From: Chloroflexota bacterium
GTDB lineage: Bacteria; Chloroflexota; Anaerolineae; Anaerolineales; VGOW01
Direction: 5' to 3'
DNA length: 57,482 bases
Assembly: GCA_016197225.1 (NCBI GenBank)
Contig: JACPWC010000118.1
Span: 1 to 57,482 of the forward strand
Position numbers and translations under genes: made by a program. Numbering within the stretch: the first letter of the stretch is position 1; every line of letters begins with the position of its first letter. Under the pieces are notes generated by a model that worked only from the letters and a program-made list of their open reading frames with translations, made no database searches and had not been told where the DNA came from. This document shows, piece by piece, positions 39,713 through 46,983 of the stretch.

Positions 39713-40768
39713 TTAGTTCACCATCTTCCTAATCTCATCTAACACCTCATCCGGCAAAGGCACCACCCCGCCCATGCGGCCATAGAATTGCACGGGCACT
39801 TTGCCATTCACCGCCAGCCGCACATCGTCCACCATTTGCCCGGCGTTCATCTCGACGACTAGCACGCCGCGAACTTGTTTGGCTAACTCGGCCAGGCGCT
39901 GTTCGGGGAAGGGCCAGAGGCTGATGGGTCTCAGCAGACCAACCTTGAGGCCCTGCGCCCGCGCCTGTTTCACCGCCGTTTGGGCCACGCGCCCCGAGGT
40001 GCCAAAGCCAACCACCAGATACTCAGCATCTGCCGTTTCGTATTCGACGAAGCGCACTTCGCTCTCGCGAATGCGGGCGTACTTCTCTTGCAGTTTGCGG
40101 TTGAAGGCCTCTTCGTTTTCGGGGACAAGGTAGATTGAGGTGATGATGTTCTTTGGGCGGCCTCCGACCGCGCCGGTGAGCGCCCACGCCGGGTGACAGT
40201 GGCTGTTCGCCGGTTTCATCGGCGGCAGTTCTGCCGGTTCCATCATCTGGCCGATGTTGCCGTCGAGCAGGATGACGACCAGGGTGCGATATTTTTCGGC
40301 CAGGTCGAAGGCGATGTAGGTCAGGTCAATCGCTTCTTGGACGGTGGCCGGGGCGAGGACGAGCATTTTGAAGTCGCCGTGGCCGCCGCCTTTGACGATC
40401 TGGTTGTAGTCGGCTTGCGAGGGGGCGATGTTGCCCAGGCCCGGCCCGCCGCGCATCACGTCCACCAGCACACACGGCACTTCCGAGCCGGCGATGTAAG
40501 AGAGGCCTTCCATCATCAGGCTCATGCCGGGGCTGGAGGAGGAGGTCATGACCCGCGCTCCGGTGCAGGCCGCGCCGTAGACCATGTTGATGGCGGCCAC
40601 TTCGCTTTCGGCCTGGAGGAAGGCGCGATGCAGTTCCGGCATGCGCCGGGCCATGTATTCGAGCAGTTCGGTCTGAGGGGTGATGGGGTAGCCGAAGTAG
40701 GCTTCCACTCCGGCCCGGACGGCGGCTTCGGCGATGGCTTCGTTGCCTTTGAGAAGGTGTTTGGTCAT
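39713..40768 (-). CDS. 2-oxoacid:ferredoxin oxidoreductase, alpha subunit (VorB/KorA type)
   Basis: Alpha subunit, 351 residues. [20 protein letters not shown] and [14 protein letters not shown] at the N-terminus, then [20 protein letters not shown] and [11 protein letters not shown]. The C-terminal transketolase-like domain ends [14 protein letters not shown]. Its length and motifs fit VorB/KorA, acting on 2-oxoisovalerate or 2-oxoglutarate with CoA and ferredoxin. No clear Shine-Dalgarno is seen; the upstream bases belong to an ACAACGGAT-type repeat. It is the second gene of the operon, after the ferredoxin. Confidence 0.9.
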   Translation of the reverse strand: MTKHLLKGNEAIAEAAVRAGVEAYFGYPITPQTELLEYMARRMPELHRAFLQAESEVAAINMVYGAACTGARVMTSSSSPGMSLMMEGLSYIAGSEVPCVLVDVMRGGPGLGNIAPSQADYNQIVKGGGHGDFKMLVLAPATVQEAIDLTYIAFDLAEKYRTLVVILLDGNIGQMMEPAELPPMKPANSHCHPAWALTGAVGGRPKNIITSIYLVPENEEAFNRKLQEKYARIRESEVRFVEYETADAEYLVVGFGTSGRVAQTAVKQARAQGLKVGLLRPISLWPFPEQRLAELAKQVRGVLVVEMNAGQMVDDVRLAVNGKVPVQFYGRMGGVVPLPDEVLDEIRKMVN

Positions 40769-40776
40769 GGGTTTTT

Positions 40777-40840
40777 GACAACGGATGAAGCGGATATATC
40801 GGATTTTTTTCTATCCGTTGTGTCTGTTCAATCCGTTGTC
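40777..40840. repeat. Palindromic word repeat (GACAACGGAT type)
   Basis: Arms GACAACGGAT (40777) and ATCCGTTGTC (40831-40840) with extra half-words between. It fills the gap between the ferredoxin stop and the alpha subunit start, where a ribosome binding site would be expected. Same family as 43375 and the in-gene element at 55039. Confidence 0.9.
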
Positions 40841-40845
40841 CTTAA

Positions 40846-41109
40846 TCAGACTGTGACAGGGGTGTGTTGAAAGCTCGGCTGAGGGAAGCGTTTTTGACGG
40901 TAGACGGCGATGCACACGTCGGGGCAGATGACGGCGCACAGGGTACAGCCGGTGCATTTGCCTTGCGGGTCGTCGTAGCGGGCGGGGTGGTAGCCTTTAG
41001 CGTTGAGCGCCTCGTCGGCCATGACGATGACATCTTGCGGGCAAATGGTGGTGCACAGGGCGCATCCTTTGCACCGCCCTTCGTCTATAACAATGTGACC
41101 TTTGGCCAT
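40846..41109 (-). CDS. 2x[4Fe-4S] ferredoxin, delta subunit of the 2-oxoacid oxidoreductase
   Basis: Protein of 87 residues with two [4Fe-4S] motifs: CKGCALCTTICP and CTGCTLCAVICP. It carries electrons from the thiamine centre to free ferredoxin. It is the first gene of the operon ferredoxin-alpha-kinase-beta-gamma. GGAG precedes the ATG. Two CRP-like dyads (41220-41258) and a hairpin (41138-41174) lie upstream and may control the operon. Confidence 0.92.
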   Translation of the reverse strand: MAKGHIVIDEGRCKGCALCTTICPQDVIVMADEALNAKGYHPARYDDPQGKCTGCTLCAVICPDVCIAVYRQKRFPQPSFQHTPVTV

Positions 41110-41137
41110 GGGTAAACTCCTTAATTCCGCGGCTTTT

Positions 41138-41174
41138 AGACCCTAAAGGTTGCTTCGCAAGACTTTTAGGGTCT
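41138..41174. repeat. Palindromic element AGACCCTAAA in the operon leader
   Basis: Ten-base perfect arms AGACCCTAAA and complement with an inner TGCTTCGCA, a TTC-loop hairpin like the CGCTTCGCG core of other elements. It lies between the dyad sites and the ferredoxin start. Confidence 0.85.
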
Positions 41175-41219
41175 CGCCCGCCGGGAGCCAGAGTAATTGG
41201 AGCGACTTTGCTTTAGTGT

Positions 41220-41235
41220 AGGCGGGATGTCACTT
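41220..41235. promoter_or_regulatory. CRP-like dyad, ferredoxin oxidoreductase operon (site a)
   Basis: AGGCGGGATGTCACTT: the GTCAC half is strong, the other half weak. It is the proximal of two sites upstream of the operon. Confidence 0.45.
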
Positions 41236-41242
41236 GCGCCGT

Positions 41243-41258
41243 AGTGACTATCGTCACC
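41243..41258. promoter_or_regulatory. CRP-like dyad, ferredoxin oxidoreductase operon (site b)
   Basis: AGTGACTATCGTCACC contains the perfect palindrome GTGA-N6-TCAC, the core of CRP/FNR-family sites. It is 23 bases from site a, about two helical turns, and lies 134 bases upstream of the ferredoxin ATG, close behind the aminotransferase stop. Confidence 0.6.
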
Positions 41259-41281
41259 GGGAGCGGCGACAAAGTTCGGCA

Positions 41282-42568
41282 TTAACCGCAAATGGCGTCG
41301 GCGCGAAGCTGGCTGGGCACAGAGCCGCCGCCCGCCATTTGCTCTTTGACGACCGTTCCCAGGCGGCGAATGCCTTCCACGATCATGTCCGGTTTGGCGT
41401 TGGAGAAGTTGAGGCGCAGGTAGCGGTTGCTCTCGGCAGAGTCGGCTGAACCGGCGAAGAAGGCGTTGCCGGGAACGAAGGCCACTTTTTGCCGCAGGGC
41501 GGCTTCCAGGAGTCGAGTCGAGTCCATTCCTCCCGGCAGTCGCGCCCACAGGAAGAGTCCGCCCGCCGGGCGAGTCCAACTGACTTCGGAGGGGAAGAAT
41601 TCGGTCAGGGCGTCGAGCATCACGTCGCGCCGCTCGTGGTAGACCTGGCGCAGTTTCTTGATGTGTTCGTCGAGGAAGCCGCCGCGCGCCGCTTCGTAGG
41701 CCACCATTTGGGTGAAGGTGCTGGTGTGCAGGTCGGCGCCCTGTTTGAGTTGGACGAGCTTGGCGATGACTTCGGGCGGGGCGACGATCCAGCCCAGGCG
41801 CAGGCCGGGGGCGAGCGTCTTGGAGAAGGTGCTCATGTAGATGACGTTGCCCAGTTTGTAGCCGTTGTCGAGCCGGATGCCGCGCGTTTCGCGGTCGAGG
41901 ACGATGAGAGGCGGCAGGTGGTCGCCTTCATAACGCAGTTGGCCGTAGGGGTCGTCTTCGACGAGGGGGATGCCGTACTTGTCGGCCAGTTCCACCAGTG
42001 CCCGCCGCCGTTCGAGGGAGAGGGTGACGCCGGACGGGTTCTGGAAGTTGGGGAGGATATACATAAACTTGGGGCCGGAGCGCAGGGCTTCGTCGAGGCG
42101 ACCCACGATGAGGCCGTCGTCGTCGGTGGGAACGCCGACGTAGTCCGCCCCGAAAACGTTGAAGGCCTGGAGCGCGCCGAGGTAGGTAGGGGCCTCGACG
42201 AGCAGGCGGTCGCCGGGGTTGATAAGCAGTTTGGCGATCAAGTCGAGGGCTTGTTGCGATCCAGCGGTGATGAGGACGTTGTCGGCCTCGGCCAGGATTC
42301 CGTAGCGGGCCAGGTGGCGGGCGATCATTTCGCGCAGGGGCGGGTAGCCTTCGGTGGTGCTGTATTGCAGGGCGGCCTGACCTTGCTGGCTCAGCACCCG
42401 GTGGCAGGCGTCTTCAAACTGCTCGGTTGGGAATAATTCGGGGGCGGGCATGCCGCCGCCGAAGGAGATAATGTCCGGTTGCTGGGTGAGCTTGAGCAGT
42501 TCACGGATGGTGGAGCTGGTGAGGCTTTGGGTGCGTTGGGCGTAACGGTGAGACCAGGGGGTTGACAT
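41282..42568 (-). CDS. PLP-dependent aminotransferase (class I/II, 2-aminoadipate type)
   Basis: Fold-type I aminotransferase, 428 residues, without a MocR-type DNA-binding domain. IISFGGGMPAPELFP and LQYSTTEGYPPLREMIARHL are typical of the LysN/KAT-II group. The PLP Lys is in STFSKTLAPGLRLGW, and VEDDPYGQLRY includes the PLP Asp and Tyr. Probable substrates are branched-chain, aromatic or 2-aminoadipate amino acids, giving 2-oxoacids for the neighbouring ferredoxin oxidoreductase. The start MSTPWSHR has AGAGGA upstream. Confidence 0.9.
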   Translation of the reverse strand: MSTPWSHRYAQRTQSLTSSTIRELLKLTQQPDIISFGGGMPAPELFPTEQFEDACHRVLSQQGQAALQYSTTEGYPPLREMIARHLARYGILAEADNVLITAGSQQALDLIAKLLINPGDRLLVEAPTYLGALQAFNVFGADYVGVPTDDDGLIVGRLDEALRSGPKFMYILPNFQNPSGVTLSLERRRALVELADKYGIPLVEDDPYGQLRYEGDHLPPLIVLDRETRGIRLDNGYKLGNVIYMSTFSKTLAPGLRLGWIVAPPEVIAKLVQLKQGADLHTSTFTQMVAYEAARGGFLDEHIKKLRQVYHERRDVMLDALTEFFPSEVSWTRPAGGLFLWARLPGGMDSTRLLEAALRQKVAFVPGNAFFAGSADSAESNRYLRLNFSNAKPDMIVEGIRRLGTVVKEQMAGGGSVPSQLRADAICG

Positions 42569-42597
42569 GAGGGTTCCTCTAAATTTGAAAAGTTGTC

Positions 42598-42662
42598 TCA
42601 GACCTGCCGGGTCTGGCCGAAAGTTAGACAAACTTCAAGATGATCAGACCCGGCAGGTCTGA
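42598..42662. repeat. Palindromic word repeat (CAGACCTGCCGGGTCTG type)
   Basis: Perfect 18-base arms (TCAGACCTGCCGGGTCTG, 42598-42615, and complement, 42645-42662) around a 29-base loop. Each arm is itself partly palindromic. It lies in the leader of the aminotransferase gene. Confidence 0.92.
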
Positions 42663-42699
42663 TTCTACGAGGAGTGTAACCCTCTACCCGTCTGGGCGT

Positions 42700-42715
42700 A
42701 GTGTCATTTGTGGTC
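42700..42715. promoter_or_regulatory. Weak CRP-like dyad near the aminotransferase
   Basis: AGTGTCATTTGTGGTC has one good half and one poor half. It is the weakest of the seven candidates. It could serve the aminotransferase on the minus strand. Confidence 0.3.
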
Positions 42716-42756
42716 TGGGGCGGCTGATCTTCTTCTGGACTTATCCTGTGGGGTTA

Positions 42757-42772
42757 AGTGACTTTTGTCGCC
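42757..42772. promoter_or_regulatory. CRP-like dyad upstream of the PH-like gene
   Basis: AGTGACTTTTGTCGCC, one mismatch from GTGA-N6-TCAC. It lies about 92 bases upstream of the plus-strand gene at 42864, which it may control. The rest of the 295-base divergent gap holds the repeat at 42598 and no gene. Confidence 0.5.
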
Positions 42773-42863
42773 GGAGAGATGGTGGAATAGCACTTATTTC
42801 GACAGCGCAGGGGTGGCAAGATCGAAAAAATCAACCCCGTTCACCAAAACCGAGGAGGACTTC

Positions 42864-43289
42864 ATGACCAGCAAACTTCTTGAAAACGAAAAACTGCTCT
42901 ACGACGAAGAGCGCGTGGATTTTGCGGTATACAAATCTCTGCCCACCATTCATGCCGCTGGCACGGTTCCCGGCCTGCACACCATCAAGCTGATGATCAC
43001 CGACCGGCGGGTCATCATCCAGGGCGCTATCCTGGGCGGCGTGCAAGTCACCGAGTTCGATCTGTGGTATCAGGGGCAAAGCCCGACGCACGACTGTGAT
43101 GTGCTGGAAGTGGCCTCGTCGGGCAAGGGCCAGACCGGCGGCGAGTATTTGCGGCTGGTAGCCCGGGCGCGCGAGCATGGGCCACTGCGTTCGGATGTGG
43201 CAGAAATGTACTTGTATCTGAACGACGCCAAACGCCTGGCGCAAATGCTGAACGAGGCCATGCGGCCTCAACCGGCTGAGTGGCGGTAA
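42864..43289 (+). CDS. Small PH-like (GRAM/bPH) domain protein, unknown
   Basis: Protein of 141 residues. HTIKLMITDRRVIIQGAILG followed by a beta-rich segment is typical of GRAM/bacterial PH-like domains, and the end is helical (AKRLAQMLNEAMR). No catalytic motif is seen; these domains usually bind lipids or proteins. GAGGAGG precedes the ATG. It is divergent from the aminotransferase and followed by two back-to-back palindromic repeats that may end its transcript. Confidence 0.6.
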   Translation: MTSKLLENEKLLYDEERVDFAVYKSLPTIHAAGTVPGLHTIKLMITDRRVIIQGAILGGVQVTEFDLWYQGQSPTHDCDVLEVASSGKGQTGGEYLRLVARAREHGPLRSDVAEMYLYLNDAKRLAQMLNEAMRPQPAEWR

Positions 43290-43296
43290 CCTGCGG

Positions 43297-43363
43297 TCAG
43301 ACCTGACAGGTTCGCTTCGCACCCTTCGCTACGGGGTGCTACGCAAAAACCTGTCAGGTCTGA
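43297..43363. repeat. Palindromic word repeat (TCAGACCTGACAGGTT type)
   Basis: Sixteen-base perfect arms (43297-43312 and 43348-43363) with a nested CGCTTCGC hairpin and a CACCC/GGGTG pair in the loop. A CTTTT tail follows, so it may terminate the PH-like gene. Its word is kin to 45322 and 42598. Confidence 0.92.
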
Positions 43364-43374
43364 TCGTCTCTTTT

Positions 43375-43438
43375 AGAACAACGGATTTACCGAATTGAGC
43401 GGATCGCGATCCGTCCATTTCGGTAAATCCGTTGTTCT
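43375..43438. repeat. Palindromic word repeat (AACAACGGAT type)
   Basis: Twenty-base perfect arms AGAACAACGGATTTACCGAA and complement, with a nested perfect palindrome GGATCGCGATCC at the centre. Only eleven bases separate it from the preceding element. The ATG at 43442 lies at its edge. Confidence 0.95.
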
Positions 43439-43489
43439 TTTATGGTACGATTGCAACTCCCATCCGCGTTTCGCGAAAGGAGAGTTGCC

Positions 43490-44470
43490 TTGCCTGCCAT
43501 CTTCATCGAAAACCTGATCCGCGTTTTCAAGACCACCACTGGCATTGTCCGCCGCAAGCAAAAAGAGATCGTCGCCCTCGACGGCGTTAGCCTCTCGGTA
43601 GAGTCCGGCGAACTGTTTGGCCTGCTCGGCCCTAACGGCGCCGGCAAAACCACCATCACCAAAATCCTGGCCACTATTTTGCTCCCCACCTCGGGGCGGG
43701 CCGAAGTGCTGGGCCTCGACGTGGTGCGCGACACCGCCAAACTGCGCCCGCGCATCGGCATTGTCTTCGGCGGCGACCGCGGGTTGTACTGGCGGCTCTC
43801 CGGGCGCGACAACATCCAGTACTTCGCCGACCTCTATCACGTCCCGCCCGATGTTGCCAAAAAGCGAATTCCCGAATTGCTCGAACTCGTCGGTCTCAAG
43901 GATCGCGCCGACGAGCGGGTGGAGGGCTACTCGCGCGGCATGAAGCAACGCCTGCACATCGCCCGCGGCCTGATCAGCGATCCCGAAATCCTTTTCCTCG
44001 ACGAGCCGACGATTGGCCTCGACCCGGTGGCCGCCCGCGAACTGCGTCAGGTCATTCACGGATTGAAGGAGGCCGGGAAGACCGTCTTTTTGACCTCCCA
44101 CTACATGTTTGAAATTGACGCTTTGTGTGACCGGGTAGCCGTCCTCAGCAAGGGGAAGATTTTGACTGTAGACACCCCTTCGGCCCTCAAGCGGCTGGTC
44201 GCCGATCTCGAAGTGGTGGAGATCGAATGCCTCGGCGCGCCCTCGGCCCTCATCGCCAAACTGCGCGAACACCCTGGCGTCGAAGCAGTCAACGTCGAAG
44301 CGCGCGAGCAGACTCAAGTCCTGCAAATTCAAGCCCCGGCCGGCGCAGAACTGGTGCAGGACTTTCTGCGCCTCCTCGACGGGGTGCGCGTGCAAAAAGT
44401 TGTTACCCGCCAGCCCACGCTGGAAGATGCGTATGTGAAGCTGGTGGGGAAAGAAGCGCTGAACACATAA
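43490..44470 (+). CDS. ABC exporter ATP-binding protein (second exporter)
   Basis: ATPase of about 326 residues from the TTG start. Walker A LGPNGAGKTT, signature YSRGMKQRLH, Walker B ILFLDEPTIGLDP and switch His (LTSHYMFEID) are complete. The C-terminal part is like DrrA/NatA exporters. I prefer TTG at 43490 because AAAGGAGAG sits seven bases upstream and the family alignment begins there. An in-frame ATG at 43442 would add 16 residues read from the repeat edge. It powers the two permeases that follow. Confidence 0.88.
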   Translation: MPAIFIENLIRVFKTTTGIVRRKQKEIVALDGVSLSVESGELFGLLGPNGAGKTTITKILATILLPTSGRAEVLGLDVVRDTAKLRPRIGIVFGGDRGLYWRLSGRDNIQYFADLYHVPPDVAKKRIPELLELVGLKDRADERVEGYSRGMKQRLHIARGLISDPEILFLDEPTIGLDPVAARELRQVIHGLKEAGKTVFLTSHYMFEIDALCDRVAVLSKGKILTVDTPSALKRLVADLEVVEIECLGAPSALIAKLREHPGVEAVNVEAREQTQVLQIQAPAGAELVQDFLRLLDGVRVQKVVTRQPTLEDAYVKLVGKEALNT

Positions 44471-44529
44471 CTTCAAACTTCAAACGACAAACTTCAAAGG
44501 TGTTTGAGGTTTGGAGTTTGGAGTTTGAA
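44471..44529. repeat. Palindromic word repeat (CTTCAAACTTCAAAC type)
   Basis: CTTCAAACTTCAAACGACAA words, then the complement as GTTTGGAGTTTGGAGTTTGAA. It fills the gap between the ATPase stop and the first permease. The upstream in-frame ATG of the permease lies inside it. Confidence 0.88.
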
Positions 44530-44536
44530 TTTGCCT

Positions 44537-45313
44537 ATGACCACCCTCCGCGTCATCTACAGCTCCTTCATGCTTCAGGCAAAGGATCGGGCGACGAACA
44601 ATTTCTTCATCGGCACGCTCTTCGTTCTGCCCGTCATCTTCACCCTGCTCTCGGTCGGCACGTATCTCTACGGCGGCAAGCCCGACTTCGGGCTGTACGC
44701 CGTCGTCGGCGCGGGCATGATCGGCATCTGGAATTCCAACTTGTGGACCTCGGGCCGCATCGTGGACGACGAGCGGCGGTCGGGGACGATGCCTATGCTC
44801 ATCGCCTCGCCGACTCCGTTTGCCCTGGTGCTGGTGGGCAAGAGTCTGTCCAACGCCGTTACCTCACTCGTCGCCATGGTTATGACGTTCGGCACCGGCC
44901 TGATCGCCTTTCGCCTGCCGATTGACATTGACGATCCGTTGGGCTTTGTCGCCAGCCTGCTCCTCACCATCGTCGCCATGACCTGCCTGGGGTTGATCCT
45001 CGGCTCGTTCTTTGTCCTTACCCGCAACGCCGGCCAGTTCATCACCGTCGCCAACTATCCGATCTTCGTGCTGGCCGGCCTGACGTTTCCGATCACCCTC
45101 CTGCCCGCGTGGACGCGGCCGCTCTCGGCGATCCTGGCTCCGATGTGGGGAAATTTGGCGATGAACACTGCCGCTGGTTTAGTGGCGGGCAACCCCTGGC
45201 TCATTGACTTGTGGCTGATCGGTTTGTCCGTCGTCTATCTGATCATCGCCCGCTTCCTCTATGCCCGCGTCGAATACATGGTGCGCGAAGCGGGGTCGCT
45301 GGAGGCGTGGTAG
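44537..45313 (+). CDS. ABC-2 exporter permease
   Basis: Permease of 258 residues with six predicted helices (for example FFIGTLFVLPVIFTLLSVG, and LTIVAMTCLGLILGSFFVL). DDERRSGTMPMLIASPTPFALVLVG is the usual cytoplasmic coupling loop. MTTLRVIYSS is taken as the start; a longer frame translates the upstream repeat. It forms the exporter with the ATPase before and the permease after it. Confidence 0.85.
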   Translation: MTTLRVIYSSFMLQAKDRATNNFFIGTLFVLPVIFTLLSVGTYLYGGKPDFGLYAVVGAGMIGIWNSNLWTSGRIVDDERRSGTMPMLIASPTPFALVLVGKSLSNAVTSLVAMVMTFGTGLIAFRLPIDIDDPLGFVASLLLTIVAMTCLGLILGSFFVLTRNAGQFITVANYPIFVLAGLTFPITLLPAWTRPLSAILAPMWGNLAMNTAAGLVAGNPWLIDLWLIGLSVVYLIIARFLYARVEYMVREAGSLEAW

Positions 45314-45321
45314 GTTGCTAC

Positions 45322-45362
45322 CAGACCTCACAGGTTCGCTTCGCGGAAACCTGTGAGGTCTG
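45322..45362. repeat. Palindromic word repeat (CAGACCTCACAGGTT type)
   Basis: Fifteen-base perfect arms and an 11-base loop holding CGCTTCGCG (45337-45345). It sits between the two permease genes of the second exporter. Same family as 43297. Confidence 0.92.
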
Positions 45363-45378
45363 CACTGGAGGATCAACG

Positions 45379-46170
45379 ATGCAAAACGCCTTACGTTTAT
45401 TCTGGAGCGGCACGCGCGTTTCATTCGCGGTGTACTCGGTGGAACTCACACCGGCAGTTGTCCTCGGTTCCAAAATTCCGCGCTGGGTTCTGCAAGCCCT
45501 GTTCTTCGTGCTGATTGCCAAAGCCGCCGGCGGCAATGAACTGGCGAAGTTTGCCCTGATCGGCAACGCCGTGCATGCGGCAGTGTTCCCGGCGATTGTC
45601 GAACTGGCGATTGTGATCGAAGTGGAAAAATGGGCCGGCACTCTGCCGCACCTGATCGCCGCTCCGGCCAACTGGCTGCCGATGATGATCGGGCGAAGCA
45701 TGGCCGGATTCTTCGACGCCCTGCTCAGCACGGCGCTGGTGCTAATCGTCCTCGTGCCCGTCATCGCGCCCGACCTTGCCGTCGTCAACCTGTTGCGCGC
45801 CGCGCCCCTGCTCGTGATCACGCTGATCACGACCGGCGGCCTGGGCTGGCTGTCCGGCTCGATCTCACTGCCCACCCGCTGGGGAATGTTGCTCTGCAAC
45901 ATGATTGGCTACATTATGATGTTGACCGGCGCCGTCAACTTCCCACTCTCGGCTCTGCCGCCCGCCGTGCAAGTGTTGAGCCGCTCGCTGCCGATGACCC
46001 ACGGCCTGCTGGCGATTCGGGCTGTTGTGGACGGCGCTCCTTATTCTGAGGTGATGGGGTTGATGGGCTTGGAAGTTCTGCTCGGCCTGGTTTACGGGGC
46101 GGCGGCCTGGCTGATGTTCCGCCATCGCCTGAATACGGCGCGATCGAACGGAAACATCGAACTGATTTGA
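45379..46170 (+). CDS. ABC-2 exporter permease
   Basis: Permease of 263 residues with six hydrophobic segments, such as LLNLLRAAPLLVI-like region and WGMLLCNMIGYIMMLTG. EKWAGTLPHLIAAPANWLPMM is the coupling loop, as in the partner permease. GGAGG is eight bases before the ATG at MQNALRLF. The stop overlaps the next start (TTGA), which suggests that the M48 protease is part of the same operon. Confidence 0.85.
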   Translation: MQNALRLFWSGTRVSFAVYSVELTPAVVLGSKIPRWVLQALFFVLIAKAAGGNELAKFALIGNAVHAAVFPAIVELAIVIEVEKWAGTLPHLIAAPANWLPMMIGRSMAGFFDALLSTALVLIVLVPVIAPDLAVVNLLRAAPLLVITLITTGGLGWLSGSISLPTRWGMLLCNMIGYIMMLTGAVNFPLSALPPAVQVLSRSLPMTHGLLAIRAVVDGAPYSEVMGLMGLEVLLGLVYGAAAWLMFRHRLNTARSNGNIELI

Positions 46171-46976
46171 ACGCCTCCTACCGTTACCCCAACGAACAAC
46201 TTGTTCTGACGCTGACGCTGTTTCTGGTGTTCGTCGTCATCGCTGTCACGGCCACGGCCACGTTGTGCGGTAGCCTGCTGTTTGTGCTGGCGATGCTGGC
46301 CTTCTCGTACTTTGCGAGTCAATCCAGGCATGAAACGCTTATAAAACAAGCACATCAGGTGACGCCTGAATCGTCGCCCAACCTGGCGGCGCTGGCCCGT
46401 GATTGTGTGAGGCGGTTGCAACCGGGGCGGGTGAACTTCTTCGTCGTCCCGGCGGATGTCCTCAACGCTTACACCTTCGGCCTCTCCGACCCGAAAGTGG
46501 TGGTGTTGTACTCGCCTATCTTGCAAGTGATGGACACGGACGAGATTCAGTTTGTGTTGGGCCACGAACTCGGCCACGTCCGACTCGGCCACACCTGGCT
46601 CAACTCCCTCGTCGGCGGCATGGCCGGAATCCCCAGCCCCCTCTTCGCCGCCGTCATCCTGCAAATTGCTTTCCGGTGGTGGAACAGGATGTGCGAATAT
46701 TCAGCCGACCGGGCCGGATTGCTGGCCTGCGGCAAACCCAACAAGGCCATCTCGGCGCTGGTCAAGCTGGCAACGGGCGGCGCGGCCCAGACCTCGGCTG
46801 ACTTGCAAAAGGCGCTGGCCCTGATCGAGAAGGAAGACGACGACCTTGCCAACAACATCGGCGAATTGCTCGGCACGCATCCGATGATCATCAAGCGCAT
46901 CGAAGAATTGCGCCGCTACATTGCCTCGGCTGAATATAGTCGCTTGCAGGCGGTGGTGAACAAAAACACGGAATAG
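46167..46976 (+). CDS. M48-family metalloprotease
   Basis: Membrane protease of 269 residues. Two N-terminal hydrophobic segments (about 12-50), then the zinc motif HELGH at 133-137 and a downstream CEYSADRAG carrying the third zinc ligand Glu. The family includes HtpX and Ste24-like enzymes that trim membrane or exported proteins. The start is TTG overlapping the permease stop by four bases. It may process the exported substrate or act in quality control. Confidence 0.88.
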   Translation: MNASYRYPNEQLVLTLTLFLVFVVIAVTATATLCGSLLFVLAMLAFSYFASQSRHETLIKQAHQVTPESSPNLAALARDCVRRLQPGRVNFFVVPADVLNAYTFGLSDPKVVVLYSPILQVMDTDEIQFVLGHELGHVRLGHTWLNSLVGGMAGIPSPLFAAVILQIAFRWWNRMCEYSADRAGLLACGKPNKAISALVKLATGGAAQTSADLQKALALIEKEDDDLANNIGELLGTHPMIIKRIEELRRYIASAEYSRLQAVVNKNTE

Positions 46977-46983
46977 GAGAACC

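Noticed and set aside
43373-44476. Long minus-strand frame of 367 codons opposite the exporter ATPase
   Set aside because: Arg/Glu/Gln-rich, no family motif, and the opposite strand encodes a complete ABC ATPase.
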